From Phycisphaerae bacterium SM23_33 (lineage in GTDB: Bacteria; Planctomycetota; Phycisphaerae; SM23-33), in assembly GCA_001303665.1 (NCBI GenBank), contig LJUF01000166.1, forward strand, positions 1 to 7,932: a stretch of 7,932 bases of DNA, in the 5' to 3' direction. A program made the position numbers and the translations under genes. Every line of letters begins with the position of its first letter. Position 1 is the first letter of the stretch. This document shows positions 1-5,869 of this stretch, piece after piece. The notes under the pieces are model-generated. The model was not told the origin of the DNA. It did no database searches and saw only the letters and a program-made list of their open reading frames with translations.

Positions 1-92
1 CTCGAGCGATTTCCGGAATTAAAGGCCGACTCTTGCGAACCCGATACCTCCAGGGTACGTTGTAATATCGCGCTGCAAATCGTGTAGTCAGC
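1..92 (+). promoter_or_regulatory. Upstream region of the dehydratase gene, possible weak promoter
   Basis: This short stretch before the first gene shows no coding evidence. An in-frame TAG at 84-86 closes the reading frame upstream of the ATG at 93. It is less GC-rich than the rest of the window, as expected for a promoter. TGTAAT at 61-66 matches the -10 consensus at five of six positions. TTGCGA at 33-38 matches the -35 consensus at four of six, but the 22-bp spacing is too long for a standard sigma70 promoter. No clear Shine-Dalgarno sequence precedes the ATG. The promoter assignment is weak. Confidence 0.25.
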
Positions 93-2027
93 ATGGCAGA
101 CGAGAGCTTACCATCCACGGGGGAACCGTCGAACGAAGACCGTAAGTCTTCCAGGCTCAGGGACTTCGTTGCCCGACACCGCTTCGGCTTCAACCTGCTG
201 ATCCACAACGTCCTTTTCGCCCTGGCGCTGGCGCTGGCTTACCTGGTCCAGTACGAGGGGCGCTGGGCCCAGAAACTGTCGGATCAGCGGTGGTTCATGA
301 CCTCCTTCCTGCCGGCGCTGCCGTTCTTCCTGGTCATCAAGTCGATCATCTTCTGGCGGTGGAAGCTGCTGCGGGGATGGTGGCAATACGCCAGCCTGCG
401 GGACGTGGTCGGCATCCTGCTGGCCAGTTGGGTCTTCCTGCTGGTGTCCTACACGGCCGTGATGGTGATCTGGTACATCCCGGGCAGGCTGCAGCGCGAT
501 CCCCTGCTGCCGTGGGAGGCCTACAGCCGGGGCGTGCTCGTGCTGGACTTCATGGCCACGGTCTTTCTGGTCTCGACGGCCCGGCTGGGGGTGCGGCTGT
601 ACCACGAGGAGCTCCGACCGATCATGCCGGTGGAGCGCTATCGCGTGATCGGCCTGGTGGACGACGACCCCAACAAGAAGGGCCTGTTCATCCATGGCAC
701 CGCCGTGCTGGGCACCACCGACGACATCAAGCAGATCTGCGAAGAGGAAGAAATCGACGAGATCCTCATCGCCGTCCCCTCGGCCACCCAGAAGCAGCTC
801 CGCCGGATCATCGAGAAGTGCCGGGGCACCAAGCTGAACTTCCAGGCGCTGCCGTCCATGGACGCCCTGCTGGACGGGCGCGTCACCGTCAGCCAGATCC
901 GCAAGGTCCAGATCAACGACCTGCTGGGCCGGGAGGCCGTCGAGCTGAACACCCAGGCGGTGGGGCGGTTCCTGAACGGCCGGCGGGTCCTCATCACCGG
1001 CGCCGGCGGCAGCATCGGCACCGAGATGTGCCGGCAGGTGTGCGCGTTCAAGCCGGACCGGCTCATCCTGATCGAGCAGGCCGAGAACAACCTCTTCGAG
1101 ATCACCAACGAGCTGAGCCGGTCCTTCCCCGAAATCGACCTGGCCCCGATCATCTGCGACATCTGCGACCGCCAGCGCGTGATGTCGGTGTTCCAGGCCG
1201 AGCGGCCGGAGGTCGTCATCCACGCCGCCGCCCACAAGCACGTGCCGCTGATGGAGACCAACCCGGGCGAGGCGGTCAAGAACAACATCTTCGGCACCAA
1301 GAACGTGGCCGACGCCGCCTGCCACTACGAGGCGGACGAGTTCGTCCAGATCTCCACCGACAAGGCGGTGAATCCCTCCTCCATCATGGGCTGCACCAAG
1401 CGCCTCGCCGAGATCTACACGCAGGCCCTGAACGGGCGGAAAAGCTGCAAGACCCAATTCAAGTCGGTGCGGTTCGGCAACGTGCTGGGCTCGGCCGGCT
1501 CCGTCGTGCCCACCTTCGAGCGCCAGATCCGCGAGGGCGGGCCCGTGACCGTCACCCACCCGGACATGACCCGGTACTTCATGACCATCCCCGAGGCCGC
1601 CCAGCTGGTGCTTCAGGCCTCGGCCACCGGCAAGGGCGGGCAGATCTTCCTGCTGGACATGGGCGAGCCGGTGAAGATCGTGGACCTGGCCCGGGACATG
1701 ATCACGCTGAGCGGGCTCCGCGTCGGGGACGACATTGACATCGTCTTCACCGGCGTGCGACGGGGCGAAAAGCTCTTCGAGGAGCTCCGCACCCGGGGCG
1801 AGGACATCGCCGCCACCACCCACCCCAAGGTCAAGATCTGGAAGCAGCGGCCCACGGATTGGCAGGCCGTTCAAGCCTGCCTGGCCAAGCTCGAGGCCCT
1901 GACGAACTCCGACGACCGCGACCGGATCATCGAAGCGCTCAAGCCGCTGGTGCCGGAATTCACTCCCCCCAAGGCACCGGACCAGGCCCAGGTCGCCGCG
2001 ACCCGCATCCCCGCCGCCACCGGCTGA
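93..2027 (+). CDS. Membrane-anchored nucleotide-sugar 4,6-dehydratase (WbpM/FlaA1/CapD family)
   Basis: The 644-residue protein has the layout of long-form inner-membrane UDP-HexNAc 4,6-dehydratases. An N-terminal part has four likely membrane helices (about residues 33-53, 69-88, 104-129 and 148-168). A CoA_binding_3-like domain follows (about 183-290), then an extended SDR catalytic domain (Polysacc_synt_2, about 296-590) and a Pro/Ala-rich tail. The NAD-binding motif GAGGSIG is at 303-309, the STDKA block with Asp423-Lys424 at 421-425, and Met432-x3-Lys436 replaces the usual Tyr-x3-Lys. That Ser-Met-Lys arrangement is known from WbpM-type C6 dehydratases. The expected product is a UDP-4-keto-6-deoxy-HexNAc used for QuiNAc, FucNAc or bacillosamine-like sugars. 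The usual first Rossmann GxGxxG segment between helix 4 and the VDDDP block (190-193) appears to be missing, with only about 12 residues there. The start is the only early ATG, because TAG lies three codons upstream. The family call is firm; the exact substrate is not known. Confidence 0.93.
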   Translation: MADESLPSTGEPSNEDRKSSRLRDFVARHRFGFNLLIHNVLFALALALAYLVQYEGRWAQKLSDQRWFMTSFLPALPFFLVIKSIIFWRWKLLRGWWQYASLRDVVGILLASWVFLLVSYTAVMVIWYIPGRLQRDPLLPWEAYSRGVLVLDFMATVFLVSTARLGVRLYHEELRPIMPVERYRVIGLVDDDPNKKGLFIHGTAVLGTTDDIKQICEEEEIDEILIAVPSATQKQLRRIIEKCRGTKLNFQALPSMDALLDGRVTVSQIRKVQINDLLGREAVELNTQAVGRFLNGRRVLITGAGGSIGTEMCRQVCAFKPDRLILIEQAENNLFEITNELSRSFPEIDLAPIICDICDRQRVMSVFQAERPEVVIHAAAHKHVPLMETNPGEAVKNNIFGTKNVADAACHYEADEFVQISTDKAVNPSSIMGCTKRLAEIYTQALNGRKSCKTQFKSVRFGNVLGSAGSVVPTFERQIREGGPVTVTHPDMTRYFMTIPEAAQLVLQASATGKGGQIFLLDMGEPVKIVDLARDMITLSGLRVGDDIDIVFTGVRRGEKLFEELRTRGEDIAATTHPKVKIWKQRPTDWQAVQACLAKLEALTNSDDRDRIIEALKPLVPEFTPPKAPDQAQVAATRIPAATG

Positions 2028-2030
2028 GCC

Positions 2031-3194
2031 TCACGGGTCCGAAACGCCGCCGGCCGCGCGCTCGCGCGGCGTCTCGGCCGGCCGGAGGAACCCCCAGCGA
2101 TGACACAGGTACAGCGTCATCACCGCCACCACCGCGTAGATGGTCAAGGCGTACCGGGTCCGCACCAGGATGATGCACAGCCCCATCACCCCGTAGAAGG
2201 CCGACAGCCCGTAGCTGATGGCCAGCGTCTGATTGACCGTGAAGCCCCGGTCCACCAGCTGGTCGTACAGGTGGCTGCGGTCCCCGGCGAAGATCGGGTG
2301 CCGCAGCCGGATCCGCCGCAGCAGGGCCATGGAAGTGTCCAGGATCGGCAGGCCGAAGATCATGACCGCCCCCAGCACCCATCGGACGACGCCGCGCTCG
2401 CCGAACATCAGCATCATGGCCGCCGCGAACAGCCCCAGCAGCATGCTGCCGGCGTCCCCCAGAAAGATGGTGGCGGGGGCGAAGTTGTACGGCAGGAAGC
2501 CGCACACGGCCCCCACCATGGCCAGGCTCGCGGCGATGCGGACGGGGTCGCGCGGCTCGCTGTAGGCGTACATGGCCAGGTGGGTGGCCAGCGCCAGAAA
2601 CATCACCGAGATGATGCCCGTGACCCCCGAGCACAGGCCGTCGATCCCGTCCAGCAGGTTGGCCGCGTTGGAGGCGGCCACCACCAGAAAAACCGTCGCG
2701 CCCGCCGAAAGCACCAGGACCAGCCACTCCGGGCAGGGGACGTGAAGTGGCCTGAAGACGACCAGCACGATGTCCCGCCCGATGCCGAAGGCCAAGAGGA
2801 TGCCGGCGGCGGCGGTCTGGCCCAGCAGCTTCAGCGCCGGTCTTATGTTGCGGAGGTCGTCGGCCAGCCCCACCGCCAGCACCACCCCGCCGCTCAGCCC
2901 CAGCCCCAGCACCCACTTGTGTTCGGTCTGCCCCTTGGCCAGCAGCATCAGCAATCCCGCCACCCAGCCCAGGTAGATGGCCACCCCGCCGAGGTAGGCA
3001 ATCGGCCGGGCGTGAGGCTTCAAATAGCCGTCCGGCTTGTCCACGATCTTCAGGCGGCGCGCCAAGGCGCGGAGCAAAGGGGTGGCCAGCGCCGCGACGA
3101 CATAGCTGACCACGCCCACCCAGCCGTAGGGGCCGAGCACTTGCGTCAGACCGTATTTGGGCGGCGGCAACAGGCTGGCGAGGAGTTCACTCAT
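2031..3194 (-). CDS. Polyprenyl-phosphate sugar-1-phosphate transferase (WecA/WbpL/TagO/MraY superfamily)
   Basis: This polytopic membrane protein of 387 residues should transfer a HexNAc-1-phosphate (or a modified HexNAc-1-phosphate) from a UDP-sugar to undecaprenyl phosphate, the first step of lipid-linked glycan assembly. The family signatures occur in order: VDKPDGYLKPH at 51-61, a Mg-binding pair Asp112-Asp113 with Lys122 and Gln126 downstream, NAANLLDGIDG at 176-186, NFAPATIFLGDAGS at 237-250, and DRSHLYDQL at 305-313. Long hydrophobic segments fill the space between these motifs, consistent with about ten or eleven helices. The last motif departs from the His-rich HLHH form of typical WecA/TagO enzymes: only His308 is kept, followed by Leu-Tyr-Asp. 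The ATG at 3194 is chosen over the GTG at 3200 because GGAG lies 5 nt before the ATG and overlaps the GTG. The gene converges on the dehydratase gene and diverges from the aminotransferase operon. In Pseudomonas the related pair WbpL/WbpM also works in one pathway. The sugar specificity cannot be read from the sequence. Confidence 0.93.
   Translation of the reverse strand: MSELLASLLPPPKYGLTQVLGPYGWVGVVSYVVAALATPLLRALARRLKIVDKPDGYLKPHARPIAYLGGVAIYLGWVAGLLMLLAKGQTEHKWVLGLGLSGGVVLAVGLADDLRNIRPALKLLGQTAAAGILLAFGIGRDIVLVVFRPLHVPCPEWLVLVLSAGATVFLVVAASNAANLLDGIDGLCSGVTGIISVMFLALATHLAMYAYSEPRDPVRIAASLAMVGAVCGFLPYNFAPATIFLGDAGSMLLGLFAAAMMLMFGERGVVRWVLGAVMIFGLPILDTSMALLRRIRLRHPIFAGDRSHLYDQLVDRGFTVNQTLAISYGLSAFYGVMGLCIILVRTRYALTIYAVVAVMTLYLCHRWGFLRPAETPRERAAGGVSDP
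2044..2081. other. GC-rich inverted repeats at the convergent gene junction
   Basis: A perfect 7-bp stem with a 4-nt loop lies at 2053-2070 (GCCGCGC, loop GCTC, GCGCGGC). It sits inside competing outer arms: CCGGCCG at 2050-2056 with CGGCCGG at 2075-2081, and ACGCCGC at 2044-2050 with GCGGCGT at 2066-2072. The repeats begin 17 bp after the stop of the dehydratase gene and lie within the last codons of the opposing transferase gene. They could stop or slow polymerase arriving from the left. Neither strand has a T-run, so this is not a standard intrinsic terminator, and GC-rich coding sequence often makes such repeats by chance. Confidence 0.3.
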
Positions 3195-3199
3195 CCTCA

Positions 3200-3203
3200 C
3201 TCC
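3200..3203 (-). promoter_or_regulatory. Ribosome binding site that decides the transferase start
   Basis: On the minus strand GGAG (3203 down to 3200) lies 5 nt before the ATG at 3194. The alternative GTG start at 3200 overlaps this site and has nothing suitable in front of it. The ATG is therefore favoured, making the protein two residues shorter than the longest reading frame. Confidence 0.6.
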
Positions 3204-3259
3204 ATTGCATCCGAAGGAAACCGGCTTGCGAGCCGCGCGGAGTCCGAAGGGACGGCGCG

Positions 3260-3288
3260 AGTTTATGGAGCCGCTGCGGCAGTGTCAA
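3260..3288 (-). promoter_or_regulatory. Sigma70-like promoter for the membrane transferase gene
   Basis: On the minus strand a perfect -35 hexamer TTGACA (3288-3283) is followed, after exactly 17 bp, by TAAACT (3265-3260), which matches the -10 consensus at four of six positions. Transcription would begin near 3253 and give a leader of about 60 nt before the ATG at 3194. Such a match stands out in this GC-rich background. It implies that the transferase is transcribed on its own rather than with the rightward operon. Confidence 0.55.
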
Positions 3289-3322
3289 ACGAATCTTCGC
3301 CCCGGCCGGAAAGCCGAAGATG

Positions 3323-3350
3323 CCCCGCCCGCCCGGCGACGCGGGCGCGG
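3323..3350. repeat. GC-rich inverted repeat in the intergenic region
   Basis: GCCCGC at 3327-3332 and GCGGGC at 3341-3346 form a perfect stem around an 8-nt loop. One more C-G pair extends it outward, followed by a mismatch and two further pairs. It sits between the two divergent promoter candidates. It could be a terminator-like or regulator-binding element, but no T-run follows on either strand and composition alone could explain it. Confidence 0.3.
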
Positions 3351-3364
3351 GGCGGAGTTTGGGC

Positions 3365-3394
3365 TGGCGACGCGTGCGGCCGGCCGAGTAGAAT
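3365..3394 (+). promoter_or_regulatory. Possible promoter for the aminotransferase-glycosyltransferase operon
   Basis: TAGAAT at 3389-3394 matches the -10 consensus at five of six positions. The best -35 candidate is TGGCGA at 3365-3370, with an 18-bp spacer and only three of six matches. A 10-bp palindrome CGGCCGGCCG (3377-3386) fills most of the spacer. Transcription from here would give a leader of about 135 nt that includes the inverted repeats at 3415-3425, 3436-3454 and 3474-3507. The weak -35 suggests either an activator-dependent promoter or a chance match. Confidence 0.3.
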
Positions 3395-3435
3395 TCCGAA
3401 CGCGGCAGACACAACCGACGGTCGGGTCGATACCT

Positions 3436-3454
3436 CACGATTGAAGCGATCGTG
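3436..3454. repeat. Operator-like inverted repeat CACGAT-N7-ATCGTG
   Basis: Perfect 6-bp arms (3436-3441 and 3449-3454) flank a 7-bp spacer, in the likely leader of the rightward operon. A smaller palindrome, CCGAC-G-GTCGG, lies just upstream at 3415-3425. The spacing resembles a dimeric repressor site, but no regulator gene is present in the window to support this. Confidence 0.25.
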
Positions 3455-3473
3455 CTCCGGCGTTCGTCGCAAA

Positions 3474-3507
3474 GCACGGGCCGGCTGCGGTCGGTAAGCC
3501 GCCGTGC
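3474..3507 (+). promoter_or_regulatory. Leader stem-loop upstream of the aminotransferase ribosome binding site
   Basis: GCACGG (3474-3479) pairs with CCGTGC (3502-3507). After a 2-nt bulge, CGGCT (3482-3486) pairs with AGCCG (3497-3501) around a 10-nt loop, giving 11 base pairs in total. The structure ends 14 nt before the GGAGG Shine-Dalgarno sequence. It could insulate or modulate translation of the operon. There is no following T-run, so it is not an intrinsic terminator. Confidence 0.35.
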
Positions 3508-3521
3508 CGTCCAGGCCTTGC

Positions 3522-3526
3522 GGAGG
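3522..3526 (+). promoter_or_regulatory. Ribosome binding site that decides the aminotransferase start
   Basis: GGAGG lies 10 nt before the ATG at 3537. The longer frame could begin at GTG 3504, but that codon lies within the leader hairpin and the first 11 residues it would add do not resemble the family N-terminus. The ATG at 3537 is preferred. Confidence 0.7.
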
Positions 3527-3536
3527 ATGGGGCTTC

Positions 3537-4688
3537 ATGAGTGATACCGTGGAACAGGTCCCCCTTTCAGCGCCCGACATCGCCGAGGCCGAACGCGATG
3601 CGGTGCTGTCGGTGCTTCGAACGCCCCGGCTGAGCATCGGCCCGCGGACCGAGGCCTTCGAGGCGGCCGTGGCCGCCCGCACCGGGCGAACCCACGGCGT
3701 GGCCGTCAACTCCGGCACGAGCGGGCTGCACCTGTGCGTCCGGGGGCTGGGCATCGGCGAAGGCGACGAGGTCATCACCACGCCCTTCTCCTTCGTGGCC
3801 ACCACCAACTGCGTGCTCTTCGAGCGCGCCAGGCCGGTGTTCGTCGACATCGACCCGGAAAGCTACAACATGGACCCCGCCGGCATCGAGGCGGCCATCA
3901 CGCCGCGAACCAAGGCCATCCTGCCGGTGGAAGTCTTCGGCAACATGGCCCACTTCGAGCAGTACGAGCGGATCGCCCGGAAGCACAAGCTGCTGCTCAT
4001 CGAGGACTGCTGCGAGGCGTTGGGCGGGGCGATGAACGGCCGGCCGGCGGGAGGCTTCGGCGCCTGCGGCGTGTTCGGGTTCTATCCCAACAAGCAGATC
4101 ACCACCGGCGAAGGCGGCCTGATCGTCACCGACGATGACCGCCTGGCCGACCTGTGCCGCTCCATGCGCAACCAGGGCCGAAACACGCAGGTCTGGCTGT
4201 CTCACGCCCGCCTTGGATACAACTATCGCATGAGCGAGATCGCCGCCGCCCTGGGCCAGGCCCAGATGCGCCGGCTGGACGAGATCCTCGCCCGGCGCCG
4301 GGCCGCCGCCGCCCTGTACCAGAAGGCCCTGGGCGACGTCCACCAGATCCACCTGCCCCCCATGTCCGAACCGCCCCACGCCAGCTGGTTCGTGTACGTC
4401 ATCCGCCTCACCGACGAGTTCACCCAGCAGCAGCGCGACGCCATCATGGCCCAGATGCGGGCCGGCGGCGTGCAGTGCGCGCCCTACTTCGTGCCCATCC
4501 ACCTGCAGCCTTACATCATGGACCTGCTGGGCACCCGGGCCGGCGACTTCCCCGTCACCGAGCGCGTGGCCGCTCGCACCCTCGCCCTGCCGTTCTTTGC
4601 GAACCTCGCGCCCGGCCAGGTCGAACGAGTAAAGGCGGAACTGACCGCCTCGATCCGCCGACAAGCCAGGGCGGCGAAAGGCAGATGA
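3537..4688 (+). CDS. DegT/DnrJ/EryC1/StrS family nucleotide-sugar aminotransferase
   Basis: This 383-residue protein is a full-length PLP-dependent fold-type I sugar aminotransferase. Members use an amino-acid donor, typically glutamate, to aminate a keto group on a nucleotide sugar in the cytoplasm. It opens with the usual PLSAPDI block. NSGTSG is at 58-63, VDIDPESYNMD follows, Asp157 in the IEDCCEALG block is the expected partner of the PLP pyridine nitrogen, and Lys186 in PNKQITTGEGG is the expected Schiff-base lysine. GYNYRMSEIAAALGQAQ, the conserved substrate-side block, begins at 227. All expected catalytic features are present, so the enzyme should be active. With the dehydratase upstream it could convert a 4-keto-6-deoxy-HexNAc into a 4-amino sugar, but 3-keto substrates are also used in this family and the sequence does not settle it. 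It is the first gene of a probable operon; its TGA overlaps the next ATG as ATGA. Confidence 0.93.
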   Translation: MSDTVEQVPLSAPDIAEAERDAVLSVLRTPRLSIGPRTEAFEAAVAARTGRTHGVAVNSGTSGLHLCVRGLGIGEGDEVITTPFSFVATTNCVLFERARPVFVDIDPESYNMDPAGIEAAITPRTKAILPVEVFGNMAHFEQYERIARKHKLLLIEDCCEALGGAMNGRPAGGFGACGVFGFYPNKQITTGEGGLIVTDDDRLADLCRSMRNQGRNTQVWLSHARLGYNYRMSEIAAALGQAQMRRLDEILARRRAAAALYQKALGDVHQIHLPPMSEPPHASWFVYVIRLTDEFTQQQRDAIMAQMRAGGVQCAPYFVPIHLQPYIMDLLGTRAGDFPVTERVAARTLALPFFANLAPGQVERVKAELTASIRRQARAAKGR

Positions 4689-5869
4689 TTCGGCTAGGCC
4701 TCTATCACGAGCCGGTGCATGCCGACGGTGAGAGCTTCGACACCTACGGCGCGTACGCCCGCTACGTGCTGGAGTTCGCCCGCCACTTCGACCGCGTCAC
4801 CGTCTTCGCCCCGGCCACGACCGAACCGACCTACTTCAGCGGTTGCTCCCTGGCGGCGGACAACGTCACCGTCGTGCCGCTGCCGTTCTTCCTCACGCAC
4901 GCCCAGGCGCTGCGGCACGGCCTGAGCATCGCCCGCATCTTCCGCCGCCACAGCGCCGAGCTGGACGTCATCAACGCCCGCGGCACGGCCCCGCTGGCCT
5001 ACCTGCTGTGGCTGATGACCCGCCGGCGCGGCGTGCCGTTCATCTACCATTTCGCCTCCGACCCCTTTGAGGTCATCGCCCAGAGCCCCCGCTACCGCGG
5101 GCCGTACCGGCTCTTCGCCCGCCTGGCCTACGGCGCGGAGTTCCACATCCAGAAACACATCATGCGGCGCGGCTACTCCTTCGCCAGCGGAGAGGCGCTG
5201 TGCCAAAGGCTGCGGCAGGTCACCCCGAACGTCGAGGCCGTCATCACCTCCACCCTCCGCCAGGAAGACTACCACCGGCGGAAGGACTCCTGCACCCGCG
5301 GCACTGTCCGCGTGCTGTACGTCGGATACCTGCGGGACGGAAAGGGGCTGGACGATCTCCTCCAGGCGGTGCGGATCCTCCGCGACGCCGGGCGGAACGT
5401 GGAGCTGGACATCGTCGGCGAAGGGGACATGCAGAAGCCGCTGACCGACCAGGCCGGGCGGCTCGGCCTGGGCAAACACGTGCATTTTCACGGCTACGTG
5501 GTCATGGGTCCGCCGCTGAACGCCCGCTACAACCGCTCCGACGTCCTGGCCCTGCCCTCGGTCAGCGAGGGCTCGCCCAAGGTCGTGCTGGAGGCGCTGG
5601 GGCACAGCCTGCCGGTGGTGGCCACCACCGTGGGCAACGTCCCGGAGATGCTGGCCGGCGGGCAGCGGGGGGCGGTCGTCCCCGCCAAGGATCCCCCCGC
5701 CCTGGCGGCCGGGATCGCCCGGATGATGGACGACGGCGAGTTCAGAAGGCGATGCATCCGCGAGGGCTACGCCTTCGCCCGCCAGCACAGCCTGGAGGCC
5801 TTCGTGGCCCGGATGGCAGCCAAGGCAAGGGAGCTGGCCGGTGAGGCCCGCGGCGGACGGAAGGCATGA
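4685..5869 (+). CDS. Glycosyltransferase, GT-B fold, GT4-like (group 1)
   Basis: This 394-residue protein has the two-domain layout of GT4 glycosyltransferases, which transfer a sugar from a nucleotide donor to a growing glycan with retention of configuration. The N-terminal half is less conserved and probably binds the acceptor. The C-terminal Rossmann domain begins near RVLYVGYLRDGKGLDDLL, continues with LDIVGEGDM and VHFHGYV, and reaches the donor-site block SEGSPKVVLEALGHSLPVVAT, in which Glu295 and Glu303 form the classic E-x7-E motif. There is no signal peptide or membrane helix, consistent with a cytoplasmic or peripherally bound enzyme. The reading frame is open upstream into the aminotransferase gene, but the ATG at 4685 is chosen because the domain starts with MIRLGLYHEP and the codon overlaps the upstream stop as ATGA, with AAAGG just before it. 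Its own stop overlaps the next ATG in the same way. Donor and acceptor are unknown. Confidence 0.9.
   Translation: MIRLGLYHEPVHADGESFDTYGAYARYVLEFARHFDRVTVFAPATTEPTYFSGCSLAADNVTVVPLPFFLTHAQALRHGLSIARIFRRHSAELDVINARGTAPLAYLLWLMTRRRGVPFIYHFASDPFEVIAQSPRYRGPYRLFARLAYGAEFHIQKHIMRRGYSFASGEALCQRLRQVTPNVEAVITSTLRQEDYHRRKDSCTRGTVRVLYVGYLRDGKGLDDLLQAVRILRDAGRNVELDIVGEGDMQKPLTDQAGRLGLGKHVHFHGYVVMGPPLNARYNRSDVLALPSVSEGSPKVVLEALGHSLPVVATTVGNVPEMLAGGQRGAVVPAKDPPALAAGIARMMDDGEFRRRCIREGYAFARQHSLEAFVARMAAKARELAGEARGGRKA

Larger units (their letters stand above)
3195..3536. other. Divergent intergenic region (promoters, leaders, inverted repeats)
   Basis: This 342-bp gap separates the leftward transferase gene from the rightward aminotransferase operon. 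It carries no convincing gene. The longest frame across it (minus strand, 3187-3477) would make a 96-residue Arg/Pro-rich peptide that overlaps the transferase start and shows no family motif. The region holds a good promoter candidate facing left (3260-3288), a weaker one facing right (-10 at 3389-3394), and inverted repeats at 3323-3350, 3377-3386, 3415-3425, 3436-3454 and 3474-3507. No riboswitch family or T-tract terminator is recognisable. Confidence 0.6.

Noticed and set aside
24..37. Possible sigma54 (-24/-12) promoter, GG at 24-25 and TTGC at 33-36
   Set aside because: The GG to GC spacing is one base short of the strict sigma54 spacing and the flanking bases match poorly.
108..1874. 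Long minus-strand open frame of 588 codons opposite the dehydratase gene
   Set aside because: Its product is a low-complexity mix rich in Gly, His, Val, Leu and Asp with no domain, typical of the shadow frame of a GC-rich gene with strong third-position bias. The plus strand carries a clear family protein.
2044..2081. Intrinsic terminator at the convergent junction
   Set aside because: The stem is good but no T-run follows on either strand, so it is listed only as an inverted repeat.
3187..3477. 96-residue minus-strand frame across the intergenic region
   Set aside because: It overlaps the transferase start in another frame, spans the promoter candidate, has no clear ribosome site and encodes an Arg/Pro-rich sequence without family signs.
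3504..3536. GTG start at 3504 extending the first aminotransferase by 11 residues
   Set aside because: The GTG lies in the leader hairpin arm, while GGAGG is well placed for the ATG at 3537. The extra residues do not look like the family N-terminus.
3567..4664. Minus-strand open frame of 365 codons opposite the first aminotransferase; similar long antisense frames opposite the glycosyltransferases (4694-5788 and 6334-7884)
   Set aside because: Same composition pattern as other shadow frames, no recognisable motifs, and each lies fully opposite a well-supported gene.
4154..4684. Upstream extension of the first glycosyltransferase frame into the aminotransferase gene (to 4154)
   Set aside because: This part is an Arg/Pro/His-rich frame-shifted shadow of the aminotransferase. 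The glycosyltransferase domain begins at the ATGA overlap at 4685.
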